From Clostridiales bacterium (GTDB lineage Bacteria > Bacillota > Clostridia > Christensenellales > QALW01): a stretch of 17,005 nucleotides of DNA. Each line of letters starts with the position of its first letter. The first letter of the stretch is position 1. The stretch spans positions 1-17,005 of the forward strand of contig JAHAAN010000026.1 in NCBI GenBank assembly GCA_018376855.1, written 5' to 3'. Under the pieces are notes generated by a model. That model was not told where the DNA came from. It was given only the letters and a program-made list of their open reading frames with translations, and ran no database searches. Position numbers and translations under genes: made by a program. Shown piece by piece: positions 6,742 to 12,427 of the stretch.

Positions 6742-8019
6742 TCAGGACTTTTCCTGCCTGATGTCGTCCACCGATTTGGTGATCGTGTGCTCGATCGGCG
6801 TCCATTCTACCTTTTTGAACAAGGCGGTGATTGCAATGGGAAGGTAGGTAAACATAAAGAACGGAAAGGTAAACGCGTAAAGAATCTTTTTATACGGCTT
6901 TGCGTGGATCTCTTTCCATTCCGTGATCGTCGTGAGCAGCCCGATAGAGAACAACAGCAAATATAAATTAAATGCGGTCGTCAGCAGCGAAATCAGTGTG
7001 GTTTGCAGCATCAGCTGAAAAATGGGCATAAACGGAAACAGAGCAAGCCCCACAAGAAAGAAAATCAGGTTGACAAAAACGCCGAGAATGGAGATGAACA
7101 TGGCGGGCGCGATCGTCATGAGCATGTCATAGCAGGCAAAAGAGCCGTGCAGAGCCTTTGCGGAAAGCTTCTTTCCGTAAGCGTGAAACACCTGTAAAAA
7201 GCCTTTTGACCAGCGCAGGCGCTGGTTCCACGACTGCCGGAAGGTGATCGGCTGTTCGTCGTAAAAATGCGCGGAAGGGCAATAGCCGATCGTTTCGCCC
7301 TGAATCACGCTGGCGATGGAGAATTCAATGTCCTCTGTAAGCAAATGAAAATGCCATCCGTCGTTACGCTTTACAATTTCGTTGGAAACCAAAAAGCCTG
7401 TTCCGGACACGGCGCAGCTTGTGCCCAGCAGCATACGGGAATGGTTTAGGTATTTTGCTTCGCGCAAAAACCACAGCGAGTAGCCGGCGCTGATCCAGTT
7501 GGTGTCATAATTCTTTGAGTTGCGGTAGCTTGTGATGATGCGGTAGCCTGCGTCGAACGTCTTGTTCATTTCCGTAACGTAGTTTTTTGTCAGCAGGTTG
7601 TCGGCGTCGAAAATGAAGAAGCCTTCAAAGGCGTCTTCGCCGAAATCGGCCGCAATTTTTTTAAAGGCAAAGTCCAGCGCATAGCCCTTTCCCACCTGCT
7701 CAAGGTTTTCGCGGGTGTAGACCGTTGCGCCGTGCTGTGCGCAGACCTCCGCCGTATTATCGGTGCAGTTGTCCGCCACCACGAAAACATGAATCAGCTC
7801 GGCGGGATAATCCTGCTTGCGGATACTGTCCAGCAGCGAGCCGATCACGGCGCTTTCGTTGCGCGCGGCGATCAGAAAGGCATATTTGTGCTGTTTTTTT
7901 ACTTCTATCGGTTTGTGCTTTTTAAAGAAAGTAACAAATACATAAAAAAACTGATAGCAGTAACACAGTGTCAGCAGGATAAAAATTGCCATATTGAAAT
8001 ATTCAATAAAATTAATCAT
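6742..8019 (-). CDS. Processive-type GT2 family glycosyltransferase
   Basis: A membrane glycosyltransferase of 425 aa of the cellulose/chitin/hyaluronan-synthase type (GT2). It joins nucleotide-sugar units on the cytoplasmic face and may extrude the polymer. One hydrophobic segment (residues 8-32) precedes the catalytic domain. Expected motifs are present: DNCTD (83-87), FDADN with DAD at 137-139, TED (227-229, catalytic base) and QRLRW (265-269, the QxxRW acceptor motif). Three or more membrane helices follow (about 295-345 and 355-410). ATG 8019 is preferred: AATGGAG lies 9 nt upstream, and the longer frame to 8157 would read through the promoter at 8096-8124. The sugar and product are unknown; an exopolysaccharide role is inference. 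No partner genes are adjacent. Confidence 0.93.
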   Translation of the reverse strand: MINFIEYFNMAIFILLTLCYCYQFFYVFVTFFKKHKPIEVKKQHKYAFLIAARNESAVIGSLLDSIRKQDYPAELIHVFVVADNCTDNTAEVCAQHGATVYTRENLEQVGKGYALDFAFKKIAADFGEDAFEGFFIFDADNLLTKNYVTEMNKTFDAGYRIITSYRNSKNYDTNWISAGYSLWFLREAKYLNHSRMLLGTSCAVSGTGFLVSNEIVKRNDGWHFHLLTEDIEFSIASVIQGETIGYCPSAHFYDEQPITFRQSWNQRLRWSKGFLQVFHAYGKKLSAKALHGSFACYDMLMTIAPAMFISILGVFVNLIFFLVGLALFPFMPIFQLMLQTTLISLLTTAFNLYLLLFSIGLLTTITEWKEIHAKPYKKILYAFTFPFFMFTYLPIAITALFKKVEWTPIEHTITKSVDDIRQEKS

Positions 8020-8095
8020 TCTTGTTATCTCCATTATGTATGCATATGTATGCATATGCTTTGCAAAAGCAAGATAAGACTGCAAACTTATAAAT

Positions 8096-8124
8096 ATTAT
8101 AAATGGCTTTAAAAGCGTTGTCAA
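8096..8124 (-). promoter_or_regulatory. Perfect consensus promoter of the glycosyltransferase
   Basis: On the minus strand TTGACA (8119-8124) and TATAAT (8096-8101) are 17 nt apart, 6/6 for both boxes. The leader of about 70 nt contains two direct copies of ATATGCATAC just before the ribosome site, which also form self-complementary ATGCAT units. Confidence 0.9.
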
Positions 8125-8232
8125 CATAAATTCCCTTTTACTTGGCGCTTTCGCCATGAGCGCGGGGCTTGAAGGAGCGGAAGAAAACAGAGAAAAGGAG
8201 AAAAAATGACGCTTAAAAGCGTATTTCGGGGG

Positions 8233-8261
8233 TAGACATCGGCGCGCGTTTTTAGTATAAT
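8233..8261 (+). promoter_or_regulatory. Promoter of the S component operon
   Basis: TAGACA (8233-8238) and TATAAT (8256-8261) are 17 nt apart on the plus strand, predicting a start near 8268. It diverges from the glycosyltransferase promoter with about 110 bp between the -35 boxes. The transcript would carry a leader of about 410 nt. Confidence 0.8.
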
Positions 8262-8267
8262 GATAAA

Positions 8268-8681
8268 AAAATAGCCGCCGGAAGAAAAGGCATTAAACCG
8301 CAAAAAATATGCGGCTATTTTTAAGGCCATATGGCGCGGTTGCCCCATAAGGGGCGAGAGCCATGGCCATAGTATGCCGCCGCATTTGAAGTGAAAAGCT
8401 TTATGCGGGAGGCTGCTTTTTCGGCACGGAGCGCGGCAGGGAAAGAAGCGAAAAAAGCTTGAAACGCTCTGTTTCGCTTCCGCAGCTCCTGCTGCTGACA
8501 GGCCTTTTACATTCCCAGAGAAAGGAAGCTTTCGCTTTGCGAAAGCTGTGGTTGAAAGTCTGAAAAATAAATTTTTCAGACTTCGTTTTGTGGCTTTCGC
8601 CGCCGGAGCGGCAGCGATTTTGCTACGCAAAAACAGCCCCAATTCCGGGGAGAAAGGAGGCTTTCGCAAAAAGCGAAAGCT
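8268..8681 (+). promoter_or_regulatory. Hairpin-rich 5' leader of the S component gene
   Basis: Perfect or near-perfect stems succeed each other. AAAAATAGCCGC (8267-8278) pairs with GCGGCTATTTTT (8311-8322), competing with a local CCGCA/TGCGG stem (8298-8314) that is followed by TATTTTT and looks like an attenuator. A stem-loop with GCCCC-ATAA-GGGGC lies inside GGCCA...TGGCC (about 8324-8367). GAAGCGAAA (8445-8453) pairs with TTTCGCTTC (8472-8480). AGCTTTCGC/GCGAAAGCT is at 8527-8547. GTCTGAAAAA/TTTTTCAGAC is at 8558-8581. Small stems follow at about 8598-8645, then GCTTTCGC/GCGAAAGC at 8660-8680. I could not match it to a known riboswitch class. No intact conventional gene is present between 8020 and 8681. 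Confidence 0.65.
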
Positions 8682-9668
8682 ATGATCATAATAATGAGAA
8701 ATTCTCAAGCGCATAAATTGGTGTTGGCCGGGCTGCTTACGGCGCTTGGCGTTTTGTTTCCGTATGCGGTTTCCCATGCGTTCGGCGTTCCGGGAACCGT
8801 GCTGCTGCCCATGCACATTCCGGTGTTTCTGATCGGCTTTTTGTGCGGGCCTATGTACGGCATGCTCGGCGGGCTGCTGATCCCCGCGCTTTCGAGCTTG
8901 CTCACGGGGATGCCCGCCGCGTTTCCGATGCTGCCGATCATGGCGTGCGAGCTGTGCGCCTACGGCGCGCTGTCCGGGCTGCTGTATCGCAGGCTGCATT
9001 GGCCGCTGTACGCCGCGCTGCCGCTTGCTATGCTTGGCGGAAGAGCGGCGTACGGAGCAATGTACTATGCGCTGCTGCTCGCAGGGGGCGGCGCGCTGAA
9101 GGCGCTTTCGGTCTGGGGCGCGGTGCAGACGGGGCTTCCCGGCATTGCGCTTCAGCTGGCGGTGGTGCCCGTGCTGGTTGTGGCGGCGCGCAGGTATCTG
9201 CTGGGTGAAAGGAAAACGCTGTTTGAGGGGCGCGCGTACCGAAGGGCCGGCGCGCTGATTGAAAAAGGCAAGGCAGCCTGCGTGCTGATCCGGCAGGGGC
9301 AGATCGTGTACAGCGCCGAGGGGCACGGCGTAAAGCCGCTGATCGCGGCCTATGAGTCGGATAAGCAGCTTCTTCAGGGAGCGGTGCTTGTGGATCGGGT
9401 GATCGGCAAGGCGGCGGCGATGCTGGCGGTGCTGGGCGGCGTAAAGGGCGTTTACGGCTTTATCATGAGCCAGAGCGCAAAGGAGTATTTACAGCGGCAC
9501 GGCGTTGCGGCGGAGTGCGGCTCCTGCGTAACGGTGATTAAAAACCGCACGGGGGACGATCTCTGCCCGCTTGAAAAATCCGTGCAGGAGATCGAGGATC
9601 CCGCGGAGGGGTATGTTCGCCTGAAGGAAACGATTCGCGTTTTGATGAGCGGTTCCGCGCAGCCGTAA
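8682..9668 (+). CDS. ECF transporter S component fused to a DUF1893 domain
   Basis: A 328-residue fusion. Residues ~10-170 contain five or six hydrophobic segments with Gly-rich turns (FLCGPMYGMLGGLLIPALSS), as in substrate-binding S components of energy-coupling factor vitamin/metal importers. Residues ~180-325 (RAGALIEKGKAACVLIRQGQ ... CGSCVTVIKNRTGDDLCPLE) match DUF1893, a small soluble domain with a cytidine-deaminase-like fold in a Thermotoga structure. The ATPase and T subunits are not nearby, so it would use shared EcfAA'T subunits. ATG 8682 is used. An in-frame ATG at 8694 is possible, because the AAAGGAGG site (8653-8660) is separated from 8682 by a perfect hairpin. The substrate is unknown. 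It is probably cotranscribed with the downstream reductase, 69 nt away. Confidence 0.88.
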   Translation: MIIIMRNSQAHKLVLAGLLTALGVLFPYAVSHAFGVPGTVLLPMHIPVFLIGFLCGPMYGMLGGLLIPALSSLLTGMPAAFPMLPIMACELCAYGALSGLLYRRLHWPLYAALPLAMLGGRAAYGAMYYALLLAGGGALKALSVWGAVQTGLPGIALQLAVVPVLVVAARRYLLGERKTLFEGRAYRRAGALIEKGKAACVLIRQGQIVYSAEGHGVKPLIAAYESDKQLLQGAVLVDRVIGKAAAMLAVLGGVKGVYGFIMSQSAKEYLQRHGVAAECGSCVTVIKNRTGDDLCPLEKSVQEIEDPAEGYVRLKETIRVLMSGSAQP

Positions 9669-9737
9669 GCCGCCGCGCGGGAGAACGAGCCGATTGCCGC
9701 ATGAAGATATTAAAAAAGACAAGGAATGGTGGTTAAT

Positions 9738-10829
9738 ATGAAAAAGCTTGGGTTTGGGTTAATGCGTTTGCCTATGATCGGCGAGGAAGTGGATCTGGAG
9801 CAAACGAAACAGATGGCGGATTTGTTCTTGGAAAAAGGGTTTACGTATTTTGACACGGCTTACGGCTACATCAACGGGAAATCCGAGGCGGCCGTTAAGG
9901 AGGTGCTGGTGAAGCGCCATCCGCGTGAAAGCTTTCTTTTGGCGACGAAGCTGCCGGCATGGGCGGGCCCTAAAACGGCGGAGGAAGCAAAGGCGATGTT
10001 TTACACGTCGTTGGAGCGCACCGGCGCCGGATATTTTGATTTTTATCTTTTACATAATTTGGGCGATAACAGAACGCAGGTCTTTGACGAGTTCGGCATT
10101 TGGGAGTTCCTTGCCGAACGGAAAAAGGAAGGCTTGATTAAGAATCTCGGTTTTTCGTTTCATGATAAGGCCGACGCGCTTGATCGGGTTTTGACGGCGC
10201 ATCCCGATATGGATTTTGTGCAGCTGCAAATCAATTATGCCGATTGGGAAAGCGATTCCGTGCAGTCCCGGCTGTGTTATGAAACCGCGCGGCGGCACGG
10301 AAAGCCGGTGATTATTATGGAGCCGGTTAAAGGCGGGTCGCTGGCTACGCTGTCGGACAGCGTTACGCAGCATTTTTACGGGGCGAATCCGCAGGCCTCG
10401 CCCGCGTCGTGGGCGATCCGCTTCGCCGCCTCGCTTGACGGCGTGCTTACGGTGCTCAGCGGGATGTCTACCCTTGAACAGATGCGCGATAACATTTCTT
10501 ATATGGAGAATTTTCAGCCGCTTAACGAACGCGAGCGCGGCGTGATTGCCGAGGTTCAGCGCGAGCTTGCGCAGATTGACAGCGTTCCTTGCACCGGCTG
10601 CGGCTACTGCATGAAGGGGTGCCCGCAGGGAATCGCCATTCCGGGCGTGTTCGGGGCGCTCAACACCTATTTGGTCTATAACAATCTCAGCGGCGCGAGC
10701 GCGCAGTATGAGTGGGCGGGGCGGAAGGCGTCGGCCTGTATCGGGTGCGGCCAATGCGAATCGGTCTGCCCTCAGCATATTTCCGTAATCAAGGAGCTTC
10801 GCCGCGCGGCAGAGCTGTTTGAAAAATAA
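9738..10829 (+). CDS. Aldo/keto reductase with C-terminal 2[4Fe-4S] ferredoxin domain
   Basis: A 363-aa cytoplasmic oxidoreductase. Residues 1-~265 are the aldo/keto reductase barrel with the catalytic tetrad D39 and Y44 (DTAYGY), K71 (LLATKLP) and H106 (YLLHNLG). Cysteines 285, 288, 291, 295 and 334, 337, 340, 344 form two CxxCxxCxxxCP motifs for two 4Fe-4S clusters. This architecture is common in anaerobic Clostridia and couples carbonyl reduction to low-potential electrons; the physiological substrate is unknown. I start at ATG 9738, since MKKLGFGLMRLPM is the usual opening and GGTGG/AAGGAA lies upstream. ATG 9726 overlaps that site. It follows the S component by 69 nt without a clear promoter and ends at a strong hairpin. 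Confidence 0.94.
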   Translation: MKKLGFGLMRLPMIGEEVDLEQTKQMADLFLEKGFTYFDTAYGYINGKSEAAVKEVLVKRHPRESFLLATKLPAWAGPKTAEEAKAMFYTSLERTGAGYFDFYLLHNLGDNRTQVFDEFGIWEFLAERKKEGLIKNLGFSFHDKADALDRVLTAHPDMDFVQLQINYADWESDSVQSRLCYETARRHGKPVIIMEPVKGGSLATLSDSVTQHFYGANPQASPASWAIRFAASLDGVLTVLSGMSTLEQMRDNISYMENFQPLNERERGVIAEVQRELAQIDSVPCTGCGYCMKGCPQGIAIPGVFGALNTYLVYNNLSGASAQYEWAGRKASACIGCGQCESVCPQHISVIKELRRAAELFEK

Positions 10830-10881
10830 GGAGAGAAAAACAAAACAGTTCGCTTTGGAAGCGCCCTCCGTAAGGAAGCTG

Positions 10882-10916
10882 ACGCCCGTTGAAAACAATT
10901 GCTTTTCAGCGGGCGT
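10882..10916 (+). terminator. Terminator after the aldo/keto reductase
   Basis: ACGCCCG-T-TGAAAA pairs with TTTTCA-G-CGGGCGT around the loop CAATTGC, a stem of about 14 bp with one G-U pair, 53 nt after the stop. The T-run is short (TTTATACT), so efficiency is uncertain. Confidence 0.65.
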
Positions 10917-11175
10917 TTATACTCGGCCGGAAAAGAAACGGGCAAATCACCGAGGAGCGGCGTATGCAGGCAGTGCGGGGAATTTAGGCGTATTTTATGT
11001 AATGGGGCGCTCTGAGGCGGCGCGATTCTGTGCGACGGCTTTTTTATCGGTACGCTGCGCTGTCAAAAGCGATTGATATCGATTCGGAGACTATGGACAA
11101 GAGCTGAGCAGACTTGGAAGAAAGGCATATTGCGTATCTTTATGAGCTGTACAGTTGCAGACTTTTTAAGTCTGC
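10917..11175. other. Gene-free stretch with a hairpin
   Basis: I find no intact gene here. One plus frame reads coding-like around 11035-11155 (YAALSKAIDIDSETMDKS, stop, then LEERHIAYLYELY), but it is broken by a TGA and upstream stops and matches no family I know. The stretch ends in a perfect 8-bp hairpin, GCAGACTT-TTT-AAGTCTGC (11157-11175), followed by TTATTCTTTTT. Confidence 0.5.
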
Positions 11176-11244
11176 TTATTCTTTTTCAATAATAGAGGAG
11201 TTTTTTATGCTCTCAATGCCGTTCCGGCGACTTGCTTTGATTTG
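11176..11244 (-). pseudogene. Decayed C-terminal tail of a DUF1508 protein
   Basis: The minus frame ending at the TAA at 11176-11178 reads IKASRRNGIESIKNSSIIEKE. It parallels the C-terminus of the intact DUF1508 gene at 12018 (YKAKASCLNGIERVRKNAPE...VVEKE) residue for residue over most of its length, and the DNA is similar as well. Upstream of ACAAATCAAAGC it switches abruptly to repeat module A. It therefore looks like a truncated paralogue or a duplicate of the neighbouring gene's 3' end. Confidence 0.7.
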
Positions 11245-11864
11245 TGCGCGAAAGAATCGGCTTGTTTTCTCACAATAGCGTCAGGGCGACTTCAGAATCC
11301 AAGCGCAATGCATTGCGCTTGGGTTTGCCGCCCTATTCCAGCTGTTGTGCAGCACCAAACTTTTTGTTTGTCAATTTCTTTTGTTAGAAGTTTTTCCTGC
11401 TTGAAACTTTTTAGTCCCACCGCACCAAAAGCGGCCGCGGTATAGTGGCCGCAAAGTGGGGCGCGTACAAGTGCGCCCCACTTCGTTTAAGCGCGAAAGA
11501 ATCGGCTTGTTCGGTGCGATTCAACCGGGCGACTTCAGAATCCAAGCGCAATGCACTTGGGTTTGCCGCCCTATTCCAGCTGCTGTGCAGCACCAAACTT
11601 TCTGTTTGCCGATTTTTGTCGTTGAAAACTTTCCTGCTCAAAACTTTCTTTTCCCACCGCACCCAAACAGGCGGTTCAAGGGGTTATGGGGGAATTTGCA
11701 CTTTTTGGAAAATTCCCTTGCCTCCTTGACATGAAAAAACGGTTTTGTAGAAAGATGCGGAAGAAAACGATCACCATGAGGTGATCGTTTGACGCGGTAT
11801 AGTGGCCGCAGAAAAGGGGCGCCAAACAAAAGCGCGCTGCGGTATTGTTCCGCCTGTGCCCCTT
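11241..11864 (-). repeat. Right block of the modular repeat family, two head-to-tail units
   Basis: Read on the minus strand the module order is hairpin, C, stem, B, D, A, hairpin, C, B, D, A. Module C is at 11794-11809 and 11437-11452. Module B is at about 11625-11690 and 11390-11430. Module D is at 11527-11608 and 11284-11370. Module A is at 11486-11508 and 11241-11263. The part from 11809 back to about 11735 matches 2951-3030 of the left block with only a handful of differences, including the stem AAACGATCAC/GTGATCGTTT. GC-rich hairpins follow the C modules: AAGTGGGGCGC/GCGCCCCACTT (11454-11483) and AAGGGGC/GCCCCTT (11814-11864). No transposase or intact ORF lies inside. Small frames here are repeat shadows. 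Confidence 0.85.
11299..11322. repeat. Perfect 24-bp palindrome within module D
   Basis: The half-site CCAAGCGCAATG is followed directly by its exact reverse complement. The sister D copy (11542 onward) has the same arm but lacks five bases (TTGCG), which shortens the palindrome. Confidence 0.9.
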
Positions 11865-11882
11865 GGTTTGAAGACGTGGAGG

Positions 11883-11940
11883 AGTCCGGCACGGTTTAGC
11901 CAGCCGGTGGGGATCATGCAGGCTGGGTTCTGTGCGGACT
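11883..11940. other. Nested stem structure, possible structured RNA
   Basis: AGTCC (11883-11887) and GCAC (11889-11892) pair with GTGC (11932-11935) and GGACT (11936-11940). They enclose a perfect CCAGCC/GGCTGG stem (11900-11905 with 11921-11926). On the plus strand a terminator-like hairpin follows at 11948-11989, which would fit a short RNA gene. No convincing promoter is visible, and no known RNA family was recognised. Confidence 0.35.
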
Positions 11941-11947
11941 GCACAGT

Positions 11948-11988
11948 AAAAAAGGCAGGGTAACCTCAAACGGTTTGCCTTGCCTTTT
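11948..11988 (-). terminator. Terminator after the DUF1508 gene
   Basis: On the minus strand AAAAGGCAAGG...AACC pairs with GGTT...CCCTGCCTTTT and runs into six T residues, about 30 nt after the DUF1508 stop. Because T-rich sequence also follows on the plus strand (TTTTATTTTC), it could work in both directions. Confidence 0.75.
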
Positions 11989-12017
11989 ATTTTCTTGCCG
12001 GATTTTTTAAAGCCTGT

Positions 12018-12407
12018 TTATTCTTTTTCGACAACAGGCGCCTCAGGCGCGTTCTTTCTTACTCTTTCGATGCCGTTCAGGCAGCTTGCTTTGGCTTTGT
12101 AGCCTTCGGAAGTGGCGATGATTTCACCGTTGCGCGCTTTGAGACGGAAACGGAATTCACCTGCATTGTCTTTGTAGACTTCAAACTTAGGATTCGTAGC
12201 CTTTGCGACTTCTTCTGTTGTTTGGTCTTCAAGATTTGCAATGGGAGCGTTCTTTCTCACGCTCTCAATGCCGTTGCTGCATGCGCTTTCGGATTTGTAC
12301 ACCTCAGAAGTTGCAATCACTTCACCGTTGGAAGCAAGAAGATCGAATTTAATACCGGTCTTTGTTTCTTTCGCAAGAAATTCCCCCAAATCTCTACATA
12401 TGTCCAT
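12018..12407 (-). CDS. DUF1508 (YegP-like) protein with two tandem domains
   Basis: A small, soluble protein of up to 129 aa built from two copies of the ~50-residue DUF1508 fold. Copy one is FLAKETKTGIKFDLLASNGE ... NGIESVRKNAP (~residues 9-50). Copy two is FEVYKDNAGEFRFRLKARNG ... NGIERVRKNAP (~69-118). The shared GE(V/I)IATSE core and NGIE-VRKNAP ending define the family, whose biochemical role is not established. The start is uncertain. ATG 12407 has no ribosome site; a TTG at 12389 (MGEFLAKE) would match the usual family length but also has a poor site. It begins 20 nt after the rhamnosidase stop on the same strand, so it may be read from that transcript. A terminator follows. Confidence 0.88.
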   Translation of the reverse strand: MDICRDLGEFLAKETKTGIKFDLLASNGEVIATSEVYKSESACSNGIESVRKNAPIANLEDQTTEEVAKATNPKFEVYKDNAGEFRFRLKARNGEIIATSEGYKAKASCLNGIERVRKNAPEAPVVEKE

Positions 12408-12427
12408 GCATGCAGAAATGCTTTACA

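Noticed and set aside
8206..8235. Nine-codon ORF (MTLKSVFRG) with a good ribosome site
   Set aside because: It ends inside the -35 box of the S component promoter and lies outside that transcript; no promoter of its own is visible, so it is probably fortuitous.
8324..8367. Possible known riboswitch (GGCCA...GCCCC-ATAA-GGGGC...TGGCC)
   Set aside because: I compared it from memory with THF, preQ1, TPP, FMN, fluoride and cobalamin signatures and none fitted, so no class is claimed.
8121..9326. 401-codon minus-strand frame
   Set aside because: Arg/His/Gln-rich antisense of the S component gene and its leader; shadow of high-GC codons.
10050..10898. 282-codon minus-strand frame
   Set aside because: Antisense of the aldo/keto reductase with its conserved tetrad and cysteines.
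11020..11240. Pseudogene of a larger protein in the plus strand
   Set aside because: The coding-like stretch has stops and no recognisable family; evidence is too thin to annotate it as a gene.
11883..11988. 6S or SRP RNA
   Set aside because: No central-bubble layout or SRP core signature could be recognised.
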